Below are positions 20,125-28,600 of a stretch of 64,000 bases of DNA, one piece after another. Source of the stretch: a bacterium (GTDB taxonomy: Bacteria; Hinthialibacterota; Hinthialibacteria; H5-UNCL2); contig JABTUV010000018.1 of assembly GCA_015075175.1 (NCBI GenBank), positions 9,948 to 73,947 on the forward strand, in the 5' to 3' direction. Within the stretch, counting starts at the first letter, position 1. Each line of letters begins with the position of its first letter. The translations under genes and the position numbers were made by a program. Under the pieces are notes generated by a model. The model searched no databases, was not told the DNA's origin, and worked only from the letters and a program-made list of their open reading frames with translations.

Positions 20125-20742
20125 TCAATTGTTCTTCATATACCCCGGCGGCGGCGACGGCCCGAACCGGTAAATCTCGCCGTCCGAAAGCAAACCGTTG
20201 CTTGGGTCGTAGGTCCACGACCGCAGGTTGGCGACGTTGGCCGGCGTCAACGGAAACGGCAGGTATCCCGTCTCCTCGTCCTTGTCCGGCCCCAGGCTGA
20301 AAAGGAACCAATATCTCGGATCATCGACGTCCGGCGCTGTGCTGTTGACAGTGTTAAAGCGGATGAAGTCGTAGTAGACGTTCGCCGAGGAGACCAGGAA
20401 GCTCCCCGGCGTGCCGCAACGGCCGTCGCGGTCGACGTCCCGCGGGCACGTGTCCCACGGCTTGAAGAAGTCCAAAGGCAGTCGCTTGATGTACGGTACC
20501 GGCGTGGTCACGCAGTTCAATTCCTGCACCACGGCATAGCCGATGGACTTGGGATAGTCGTGGTGGTCCACGCGGTAGGCCTCAATGGCGATGGCCAGGT
20601 TGCGCATGTCTTCTTCCACGCGGGCGATGCGCGCGCGCAATTGCGCGTGCAGGAAGTTGGGGATGGCGATCGCCGCCAGAATGGCGATGATGGCCACCAC
20701 GATCAGCAGTTCGATTAAGGTAAAGCCCAAACGACGTTGCAT
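20125..20742 (-). CDS. Type IV pilin/GspG-like prepilin, lone gene
   Basis: A 205-residue prepilin with a short basic leader MQRRLG cleaved before FTLIELLIVVAIIAILAAIA; the key Glu5 of the mature form is present. After the helix comes NFLHAQLRARIARVEEDMRNLAIAIEAYRVDHHDYP, then a variable domain with a CPRDVDRDGRCG loop. It ends with YDPSNGLLSDGEIYRFGP, which is shared with the GspG-like protein at 34041-34799. The start is set by GAGG just before ATG 20742. It lies 14 kb from the pseudopilin operon behind its own promoter, so it may be a second major pseudopilin or a pilin used under other conditions. Confidence 0.88.
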   Translation of the reverse strand: MQRRLGFTLIELLIVVAIIAILAAIAIPNFLHAQLRARIARVEEDMRNLAIAIEAYRVDHHDYPKSIGYAVVQELNCVTTPVPYIKRLPLDFFKPWDTCPRDVDRDGRCGTPGSFLVSSANVYYDFIRFNTVNSTAPDVDDPRYWFLFSLGPDKDEETGYLPFPLTPANVANLRSWTYDPSNGLLSDGEIYRFGPSPPPGYMKNN

Positions 20743-20812
20743 GTTAGTCCTCACTCTCTCGGGCATCAGTCAAGCATCCGGCGGGGCGCGGAGCAGACCC
20801 CACCACCAATGG

Positions 20813-20841
20813 ATATTAGAGGAGCGCTCCTAGTCCGTCAA
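20813..20841 (-). promoter_or_regulatory. Promoter of the lone pilin, with a palindrome in its spacer
   Basis: Minus strand TTGACG (20841-20836), 17-bp spacer, TAATAT (20818-20813). The spacer contains the perfect 12-bp palindrome AGGAGCGCTCCT (20820-20831), a candidate operator between -35 and -10. The ATG is 71 bp downstream. Confidence 0.5.
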
Positions 20842-20988
20842 CAATTTCAGTACGCGAGCGTAACTTGCTGATTTAACAAAAATTACGCTTCTCATGAAGG
20901 GCGCCGGACGGGAGTCGGTCGTCCAGACTCGATCATCGCGGCCTGGCAGCGGGTTGGGCGGGGATCGTTCCAGACCCTCCCTGTGCGG

Positions 20989-21017
20989 TTGACTCGATAT
21001 CTCGCTTTTTCTAACCT
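20989..21017 (+). promoter_or_regulatory. Candidate promoter of the RseC-like gene
   Basis: TTGACT (20989-20994), 17-bp spacer, TAACCT (21012-21017); ATG at 21084 with GGAGGG 10 bp before it. The 20842-20988 stretch shows no gene. Confidence 0.4.
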
Positions 21018-21083
21018 GACCACGACGGACCCGTAGTTGCGCAGCGTGCTGCGCGGTCGCAAAGAAAGGAGGGACGTGCAAAC

Positions 21084-21527
21084 ATGATCATCGCCGGGCG
21101 CGTCTTGCGCTGCCGCGAGGGACTGGCCGAGGTCCTCTTGATCCAGACCGCCGGCGCCAAACAGGAGAAAGGCTGCCACAAATGCGGTGGGCCGGTGCGA
21201 TGTCCCATTCCCAGGCGCCTGAAGGTGCTTCACGTACCTACCGGGCGTCCCCTGGAACCGGGAGAAGACGTGGAAGTCGAGGTCTGGGAAGGCCCCAGCG
21301 AGTACGAGGGGGGCCATTGGGGCGCGGAACTCCTGGTCGGCGTCTTTGCGGGCCTGACGGGGCTGGGCATGGCGCAGATCGCCGCGCAACGCGGCTGGCA
21401 GGTGGTGCTGTCTCCTGCGGTCGCATTCAGCCTCGCCGCGCTGTGCGGCGCCCTGGGCGCGCTCTTCTTCGAGTGGAACTACCGCCGCCGCGCGCGCCTC
21501 TCCCGCCTGCGCACGCGGATATTGTGA
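21084..21527 (+). CDS. RseC/MucC-like two-TM membrane protein
   Basis: A 147-residue protein with the layout of the SoxR-reducing/RseC family: an N-terminal beta domain (GRVLRCREGLAEVLLIQ) with a compact Cys motif (KGCHKCGGPVRCP), a GEDVEVEVWEG strand, then two hydrophobic segments (residues ~78-97 and ~103-125) and a basic cytoplasmic tail (RRRARLSRLRTR). Family members sit in redox or sigma-E related systems, often with Rnf complexes; neither is adjacent here. The Cys residues match the general CxxC..C pattern, but similarity is modest. Confidence 0.6.
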   Translation: MIIAGRVLRCREGLAEVLLIQTAGAKQEKGCHKCGGPVRCPIPRRLKVLHVPTGRPLEPGEDVEVEVWEGPSEYEGGHWGAELLVGVFAGLTGLGMAQIAAQRGWQVVLSPAVAFSLAALCGALGALFFEWNYRRRARLSRLRTRIL

Positions 21528-21650
21528 GAGGCGCCGAACAGCCGCCGGGACCAGCGCCGATTTTGCCCGTCCCAAGCCGGCGTCACTGCGAGCGTCTCTG
21601 CGCGCAATTGACGACGCCCCCCCCAACGCGCCCCCGACCTGATTTCCTCG

Positions 21651-21679
21651 TTCCCAACTTCGCGCCGCAATGGTAGAAT
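21651..21679 (+). promoter_or_regulatory. Extended -10 promoter of the malic enzyme gene
   Basis: TTCCCA (21651-21656), 17-bp spacer ending in the extended element TGG, TAGAAT (21674-21679); ATG at 21719 or 21710 frame start region follows within ~35 bp. TAGAAT is also the -10 at 19031. Confidence 0.45.
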
Positions 21680-21718
21680 CTCGCGTTTACGACATCCTTC
21701 GCGTTTGAGGTGCGATTC

Positions 21719-23157
21719 ATGGATCCCAATGCCGTTTCCAGCCACAGTCTCACGGTCCGCGTGGACATCAAGAACGTTCAGGGCAACTTCGCCAAGCTGA
21801 CCAACGTGATCGCCGAACAGGGCGTCTCGATGGGCGCCATCGACGTGGTGCACGTGACGCGCGACTGGGTGACGCGCGACGTCACCGTGAACTGCGGCAA
21901 CGAGGAGGAGGCCAAGCGCGTGCTGGACGCCATCCGCAAGATGAAGGGCGTCCGGCTGCGCAGCTGGTCGGACAAGACCTTTCTCCTGCATCTGGGCGGC
22001 AACATCCGCGACGAGAACAAGATCCCCGTCAAGACGCGAGAGGCCCTCTCCCGCGCCTATACCCCCGGAGTGGCGCGCGTCTGCATGGCCATCGCCGAGG
22101 ACAAGGACAAGGCCTACAACCTGACCATCAAGAACAACGTGGTCGCGGTAGTCTCCGACGGAACCGCAGTGCTGGGCCTGGGCGACATCGGTCCCGAGGC
22201 CGCCATGCCCGTCATGGAAGGCAAGGCCATGCTGTTCAAGGAGTTCGGGGGCGTGGACGCCTTCCCCCTGTGCGTGGACAGCAAGGACCCCGAGGAGATC
22301 ATCAAGTTCTGCAAGATGATCGCGCCCACCTTCGGCGGCATCAACCTGGAGGATATCTCCGCGCCCCGCTGTTTCACCATCGAGGACCGGCTCAAGAAGG
22401 AGTTGGACATCCCGGTGTTTCACGACGATCAGCACGGCACGGCGGTGGTCGTCTTGGCCGGACTCCTGAACGCGCTCAAGCTGGTGGGCAAGAAAATCGA
22501 GGATCTGCGCGTGGTGGTTTCGGGCGTGGGCGCGTCGGGCGTCGCCTGCTCCAAGATTCTCCTGAACGCCGGCGTCAAGGAGATCATCGGCCTGGATCGC
22601 GAGGGCGCCATATACAAGGGGCGCACGGGCCACATGAACTTCATGAAGGAGTGGTTCGCCGAGCATACCAACCCCAGGATGCTGCAGGGCAGGATCATGG
22701 ACGTGATCGAGGGGCGGACATGTTCCTGGGGCTGTCGGGGCCGGGGACGTTCCCGGTGGAGGCGCTCAAGAAGATGGGGCGGGACCCGATCGTCTTCGCC
22801 ATGGCCAATCCGGTGCCGGAGATCATGCCCGAGGAGGCGGCGCCCTATGCGCGCATCGTGGCCACGGGCCGCTCGGACTATCCCAACCAGATCAACAACG
22901 TGTTGTGCTTTCCGGGCATGTTCCGGGGCGCGCTGGACGTGCGCGCGAAAGAGATCAACGAGGAGATGAAGCTGGCCGCCGCGCACGCCATCGCCGACAT
23001 CATCCCGGAAGCCCACCTGATGGAGGATTACATCATTCCCAGCGTGTTCGACAAGAAGGTCGCCAAGGCGGTCGCCAGCGCGGTCGCCGACGCGGCGATC
23101 GCGACCGGCGTGGCGCGCCGCGGAAAACACCGCTCCGCAGACCAGGTGGACTTCTGA
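21719..23157 (+). CDS. ACT-domain malic enzyme, frameshifted
   Basis: An NAD(P)-malic enzyme converting malate to pyruvate and CO2, with an N-terminal ACT-like regulatory domain (~residues 6-80, LTVRVDIKNVQGNFAKLTNVI). The catalytic part has SRAYTPGVARVC, GLGDIGPEAAMPVMEGKA, INLEDISAPRCF, FHDDQHGTAVVVLAG and the nucleotide fold VSGVGASGVACSKIL. The frame breaks at ~22718 and resumes as ADMFLGLSGPGTFP, FAMANPVPEIMPEEA and PNQINNVLCFPGMFRGALD, consistent with one lost base. The repaired protein is ~480 residues. I start at ATG 21719 (MDPNAVSS), GAGGTG being 8 bp upstream; an in-frame alternative lies at 21710. The ACT domain implies amino-acid or small-ligand control. Confidence 0.9.
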
Positions 23158-23196
23158 GGCTGCGGTTTCAGCTCTTCTCGCGCCTCCCGGCATTGC

Positions 23197-23285
23197 TGTC
23201 ATTTCGACCGCGGGGAGAAATCTCTTGCTCCGTCGTCGCGGCTCGCGGAGAAAAAAGAAGGTTTCTCCCCGCGGTCGAAATGACA
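23197..23285. repeat. Family A repeat cluster, copy 5
   Basis: A single inverted pair TGTCATTTCGACCGCGGGGA / GAAATC ... GGTTTCTCCCCGCGGTCGAA / ATGACA. Both arms carry the same CGCGGGG variant. Confidence 0.8.
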
Positions 23286-23395
23286 GCCGGATGCCGCCGG
23301 CGCGACTGCTTCTCGCGGCGGTTGACAGCCGCCCGCCGCGTGATAAACTGAGCGCGCACGCACGGGGACTATTTTCTTCTTCACAGGAGCAAATC

Positions 23396-23659
23396 GTGGC
23401 GCAGTATCAGATCATGCGATGGAAGGGCATCCCTTCGCAGGTCAAGGCGTTCGACGGGAACGGGGAAGTCTCGGCCATGCTGTCGAATGCGTTTCAGGAA
23501 TACATCGACGAGGTCGCCATGCAGGAGGGGCTTTTAGGCTCCGACGCTTATCTCGACCTCTGGACGTGGGACGAACCGGTGGAGCGACCGGGCGGCGCCC
23601 AGGAAGTGCTGGACGCGCTGGTCGCCGAGTTGGAAGCGGCCGGTCCGCGGCCGGCCTGA
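23396..23659 (+). CDS. Small conserved protein resembling the Virulence_fact family
   Basis: An 87-residue protein starting at GTG 23396 (VAQYQIMRWKGIPSQVKAF), preceded by AGGAG at 8 bp; the ORF is open further upstream but into repeat A. The start YQIMRWKGIPSQVKA and the middle EYIDEVAMQEGL resemble the small PF13769-type virulence factor domain, whose function is unknown. An acidic W-rich segment (LDLWTWDEPVE) follows. It lies 46 bp before the DinB gene, probably one transcript. Confidence 0.6.
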   Translation: MAQYQIMRWKGIPSQVKAFDGNGEVSAMLSNAFQEYIDEVAMQEGLLGSDAYLDLWTWDEPVERPGGAQEVLDALVAELEAAGPRPA

Positions 23660-23705
23660 AGCTTGGACTCCGATTGACTCACAACAACGCTCAAGGAGTG
23701 TGCTC

Positions 23706-24173
23706 ATGACCGGTCAGGACGCCGCCGGAAAGTTGCGCCAGCAACTGCATTTCTTCAACAACGTCGCCGACGCCTTCGCCCCCGGGCACGGCGACTATCG
23801 CCCCACGCCCGAGATGATGACGGTATCGCAGCAGATCAACCACGTCGCGCACACGACGCGCTGGTTTCGCACCGCCATCGACGGTGAGTTCGACATGGAT
23901 TTCGAGCGGTTCCAGCGTGAATACATGCAGGTTTCCTCGCTTGCGGAGGCCCGGGACAACCTGACCGGCGCCTACGAGGACTTCGCCGCGCTGGTTTCGG
24001 CTCAAAGCGAGGCGTGGCTCCTGCAACCGCTTCCCGAAAACCGGATTCTGGGGCCTGCGCCGCGGCTGGCGACCATCGCCGCCAACGCGGACCATACGGC
24101 GCACCATCGCGGCGCCCTCTCCGTCTATTTGCGGCTGCTGGGGATCGCCCCCAAGCTGGTCTACGCGCCGTAA
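23706..24173 (+). CDS. DinB-family metal-binding protein
   Basis: A 155-residue four-helix protein of the DinB/YfiT superfamily. The three histidines that form the metal site are in helix 2 (NHVAHTTRWF) and helix 4 (ADHTAHHRGALSVYL). Members include thiol-dependent transferases such as bacillithiol S-transferases, but the substrate is unknown here. AAGGAG lies 7 bp before ATG 23706, so the upstream GTG at 23700 is rejected. It is likely co-transcribed with the small gene at 23396. Confidence 0.82.
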   Translation: MTGQDAAGKLRQQLHFFNNVADAFAPGHGDYRPTPEMMTVSQQINHVAHTTRWFRTAIDGEFDMDFERFQREYMQVSSLAEARDNLTGAYEDFAALVSAQSEAWLLQPLPENRILGPAPRLATIAANADHTAHHRGALSVYLRLLGIAPKLVYAP

Positions 24174-24215
24174 CCTCTCCGGGTGGGCGGGGCATCCTGC
24201 CCGTGCGGCGGGGTG

Positions 24216-24245
24216 AAACAAAAACGGCGGGCAACGCGCCCGCCG
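24216..24245 (-). terminator. Factor-independent terminator
   Basis: CGGCGGGC / GCCCGCCG, perfect 8-bp stem with a 5-nt loop, followed on the minus strand by TTTTTG TTT. It closes the minus-strand gene at 24274-25380 and faces the DinB gene, whose stop is 40 bp away. Confidence 0.85.
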
Positions 24246-24273
24246 GTTGGCTTACTTCTTCGCGCCGTCCGAC

Positions 24274-25380
24274 TCAGCGCATCTTGACTTGCAGATACAG
24301 GTTGCGCGCGCCCGCCTTGACCGTCAGGGCCGCGTCGCGCTCGCGCAGCGTGGAAATCTTGAACACGTCCACCACCGCCTCCGCGTTCAGGGGCTCCTGG
24401 CCCTCCGACGTGTAGGTAGCCTGGATGTGCACCTTGCGCGCCTTGTAAGCCAGCTGAGTCGGCGGCAGGTACAGGCCGAGATACTGCGGATCGCCCCGCG
24501 ACGGGTCGACCGGCGCGCTGACCAATTGCCCGAAACCGGCATCCTGGTCGGCCAACTTCACTTCCATGCGCCCCTCGGTGTCGATCTTGCCCAGGCTGTT
24601 GAACGCGACCGCGACCACCTCCGCGGACGGCCCGTCGCCGTAAAGTCCGCCGCCGGACAGGAGGCTGTCGTCCACAATCAACCGCGACGGCAGCACTTTC
24701 AGGTAGAGATTCACCGCGATCGGTTTCGGAATCTCCGGCGTTTGCACCGGCGTGTCATTGACCGGCACGGGCGACGGCGTCTGGGTCGCGTCGGGGATGA
24801 TCGGCGTGGGGATTACCTCCGGCAGCTTGGGCTCCTCGGGCGGCTCGCTGGGCTCGTCCGGTTCGCCGGCGCCGCCGCCCGCGTCCGCCGTCTGGCTGTA
24901 TTTCAGCCCCGGCGAGTAGAGCTGGAGGACCAGCGAGGCGTCACGGGGAACCGGAGCGGTTCCGCCGGCCAGGTCTTGCGTTACGTCCACGGCCAGCAGG
25001 ATGGGGCCGCCGGCCGGGCCTTTCACGCGCGGTTGGACTTCACCTGCGGCGCGCGGGGCGCTGTGGCTGCTCATGGACAGAACCACGTTCACCCCGTAGT
25101 TCAGCGGCTCGACGGCGACCGACCCGGTCGCGTCCACCAGGTACGCGCCGACTGCGATGCTGAACGTGTAAAACCCCGTCGGCTGCCCGTAGACGGTCGC
25201 TGATGGCGCCGTGGGATGCAAGTGGGCAACCTTATTGATGAGCGGCGGGTGAACGTCCCACTTCTCCAGGTCGCTGACGTCGGACAGGCTGTTGGTCGCC
25301 GCGAGGGCCAATCCTACGATGGCCAAACCCAGCGCCAATCCCGCCAACCCGACCGCCGCGTTCTTAACCCTTGTCTTCAT
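24274..25380 (-). CDS. Exported protein with Pro-rich linker, unknown
   Basis: A 368-residue protein with an N-terminal signal or anchor (residues ~10-29, VGLAGLALGLAIVGLALAAT). A beta-rich domain ends near residue 165. A ~50-residue Pro/Glu/Thr linker follows (PDEPSEPPEEPKLPEV, PIIPDATQTPSPVPV), then a second beta-rich domain (VNLYLKVLPSRLIVDDSLL, KVHIQATYTSEGQEPLNAE). The layout suggests a surface protein with two Ig-like domains; no family is recognised. ATG 25380 has GGAAG upstream. A 13-bp palindrome TGAACCAGGTTCA lies in the leader at 25430-25442. The gene is closed by its own terminator. Confidence 0.65.
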   Translation of the reverse strand: MKTRVKNAAVGLAGLALGLAIVGLALAATNSLSDVSDLEKWDVHPPLINKVAHLHPTAPSATVYGQPTGFYTFSIAVGAYLVDATGSVAVEPLNYGVNVVLSMSSHSAPRAAGEVQPRVKGPAGGPILLAVDVTQDLAGGTAPVPRDASLVLQLYSPGLKYSQTADAGGGAGEPDEPSEPPEEPKLPEVIPTPIIPDATQTPSPVPVNDTPVQTPEIPKPIAVNLYLKVLPSRLIVDDSLLSGGGLYGDGPSAEVVAVAFNSLGKIDTEGRMEVKLADQDAGFGQLVSAPVDPSRGDPQYLGLYLPPTQLAYKARKVHIQATYTSEGQEPLNAEAVVDVFKISTLRERDAALTVKAGARNLYLQVKMR

Positions 25381-25464
25381 ATCCCGTCCACTTCCTTCTT
25401 CGTCCCACTTGCCTTTTTCGGCATCCGCCTGAACCAGGTTCAAGCGTTTTTCGACTCTAAACCT

Positions 25465-25473
25465 AGTATATCA
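25465..25473 (-). promoter_or_regulatory. Extended -10 promoter element
   Basis: Minus strand TGA-TATACT: an extended -10 box 85 bp upstream of ATG 25380. No good -35 is visible, as is common for extended -10 promoters. Further upstream, to 25664, the sequence is AT-rich without a gene. Confidence 0.35.
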
Positions 25474-25664
25474 GGCCCCCGCTCCGACATCACAAAAAAG
25501 TTCTAACCGACTGAAATTGAAAAAGATGCTGACAATAGGACGTTGCGCCTGGGAGTCCTCTGGCCCTACCCAGATTATACCGCGCGGCGCGACCCTAACA
25601 AAGCCCTCACGCCGCGTCAAGAATCTCTTGACCGAACTCGTAACAGTAATTAATATCAACAATA

Positions 25665-28600
25665 TCATTGCGCAAAGCGCAGGAAGATGGACTCCATCAC
25701 TTTCTGGGACAGGACCATTTCGTCTCGGTCGGGCGAGAGGTCCACGATCTGGCCGCGCGAGATGACGGAGAAGACCAGCGAGCGGGTGGTCGCCAGGTTA
25801 CAGACGCGGGCGAAGGACATGGTGAGATCGGCCTTGTCGACCTGGCCCGGGAATCGTGCTGACAGCTCGTCGTAGAGCTCTTGTGAGAAGAGCACGGGCA
25901 GAAGGTCCGCGACGGTCTCGTAGGGACCGTCGTCGGAGCCGCGCTCGCGGTAGGCGGACTGAGGTTGAGGGTCGAAGCGGCCGTCGCCGTCGCTGTCGAA
26001 GGCGCCGAAGACGCCGTCGTGGCCGACCAACCGCCGGCCCAGGAGCACGTGGCGGGCGACGATCCAGTTCCAGTCGGCGCGCTCGGCGGCAGGCAGCGTG
26101 GGCGGCGCCCAGGGCAGTGCCGACAGCACCGGCAGCGGCGCCGTGTTGAGGTTGATCTGGCCGGGGATCATCCGCCCCTCCGTGCGCGAGCCGGTCAGAA
26201 AAGCGAAGTTGGGCGAGAGGTCCGTCAACCCGAAACGGCCGAAGGGCTTGCCGTTGTGCACGTTGACCAGGTAGCCGGGGGATGCCAGGCCGCCGTTCTT
26301 GACGGGTACGTAACGCTGCGTCTTGGCGTCCCGGTCCAACCCGAAGTTGTGCGTGGCGGTCGCACTGTAGGGCTGGGAGGGACTGCTCCACAACTCGCCC
26401 GTGAAGGGGTCGAAATCGGGCAGGTAGAACGGGTTGGGCGCGCCGGGCGTGCCGGTGCGATAGAGGTACTTCCGGTCGCCCGTATCAAAATCGCCCACAC
26501 GGGTCACTTCGACGTAGTCGAAGTAGAAGCCCGGCTCTTCGTCGTCGGGAATGATACGGCCCGCCAGGTCGCGCGCCGCCCCGTCGCACACCAGCTCCAG
26601 CGTCAGGTCCCCCTGCTGGCGCGGATACCAGTAGAAGACCACGTTGCCGTGGTGCATCTGCGCGCGCGTGAGGCGATCCACGGGATTCACGTAGAGGTCC
26701 TGGGCCGCGTCGTCCTGCAAGGGGGAGAGGAGATGCCAATTCAGGTCGGTTCCCGGCGCGTCCGGGATGACGACCTGCCCCACGGGACGGTTTAATACAC
26801 CGAAGACGCGTACCTGGTAGACGGCGTCCGGCGACATGAGCGTGGCCAACCGCGCCGAACCCTTCCAGAAAAAGCCGATGCGAATGTTGTCGGAGACGTG
26901 GGTGGGAGCGAAGTACATGCCCAGGCGGCGACCCAGTACCGCGTCCTGCGAATCCGTGGCGCGCCCACCCAGAAAGCGCATCCGGTCGAGGTTGGTTCCC
27001 GCGGGCCGGTCCGCCTGGAGGGCATAGAAGCGCATGGTGGGCGTCTCGGGCGAGACGTAGGAAACGCGCCGGCCCGCCGCCTGCTCGACGCTGGTGTTAA
27101 ACCGCAGCTCGCCCGGATCACGCCGCTCCTGCGCCGTGAAGCCCAACCGTCCGGTCGGCTTGAGCGCATTGAGGCGCGAGGTGAAATATTTCATCCGGTC
27201 CACGGGGACCAGGTTCACCCCCGTGCCCGCCACCGGCCCGACCAGTTGCACGATGCCCTCGCGCGGGCTGATGTCCAACCGCTCGCCGCTGAACTTGCCC
27301 GCGCCCACGGCTACCGGGTTGGTCAGAAACAACTCCGAAAACGCCATGCGCAATCCCGACTCGGACACCGCCTCGTTCACGGCCACGTTGATGGTGGTGT
27401 TGTAAAACGCCTCCAGCACCGACAACTTGGTCCGGTCCGGCACGATCAGGAGATAGTTGCGAAAGTCAGTCGGATTGTTGGGATCAAAGGGCGGGATGAC
27501 CGCGTTGGGTCCGATCACGTACTTGTTGGTCGCCTGGCCGGTGACCCATACCTGCCAGCCCGATACGTCTACCGGCAGGCGCGACAGGTTGATCAACTCC
27601 AGGTATTGCATGTCCTTGGCGAAGAGGTCCACGCTGTCAAAAGAGAAGTCCTGCAGGTCGTGCTCGCCCCAGGCGCCCGTGCCGTGTTTGCCCTTGTTGC
27701 CCAGGTCGGCGGGAATCTCGATGTCGATCTCCAGTTTGCCGCCCGTCAGGTTGACGTTGTCCACGGTGAAGGCGTTGAAATCGGCGCCGCGCACGGTGCG
27801 ATTCCAGCCGCCCAGCGCCAGTACGTCCGTGTCGTTGATCTTGATGGCCTTCTGCAATTCCGTGGCCACCGCGGTCGTAAACGGATCATAGGTGATGGGG
27901 CCGGTGGTAATCACAACGTCGTAGACGCCCTCGGGCACGTTCTCCCAGGTCCAGCGGGCGCGCTCCGGCTGCGGGTTGGGACGGTCGCTGGGCGAGGGCG
28001 GCTCGCTCGCCGGTTTCTTGTACGGATCGTTGATGACGCGATAGTAGGCGCGGTTGACGGCCCGTGGCGCATTCGCATCGTAGAGTTCCCGCTTGTAGGG
28101 CGTGATGCGCAGCGCCCCGCCGGCCAGCGAACGCTCGGTCGTCTCCCGGCTCCAGGAGGTGTCGTACCAGTACTGGGTTCCCGTCGGAAGCGTGTCGTCG
28201 GCCGCGCCCTCGGTGAAGTCGCGGGAGTCCTCGAACGTGTCGGCGTTCTCCGCCTCCAGGTGGATGACGGGGGCGGACATGATCTCGTTGAGGCGCACGC
28301 CCTCCAGGCCGGTATAGACGCCGACGTGGTTGAGGTTGAGGTAGGGGATGCCGCTGGTGTCGCCCTCGCGCATGGGAGGCAACCCGCCGTCCGCCGGCGA
28401 GGTGAGCGGGATGGGAAGTTGATCCGGCGTGGTCCCCAGAAACGCGGCGAAGCGCTGGAAAGGATAACTCACGTGCCTCCCGCTGTAACCGTACAGGCGG
28501 GCGATGGTGGGCGGATCGAAATTGCCGACCGGCTGGTCGATGTAATCCACCAGGTTGACCAGGTAGGGATACTCGGGAGGGTCCTCGTCGAAGCGGCCGT

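Noticed and set aside
22000-23160. Two separate genes for the malic enzyme halves
   Set aside because: The second half has no start or ribosome site and continues the first precisely after one added base.
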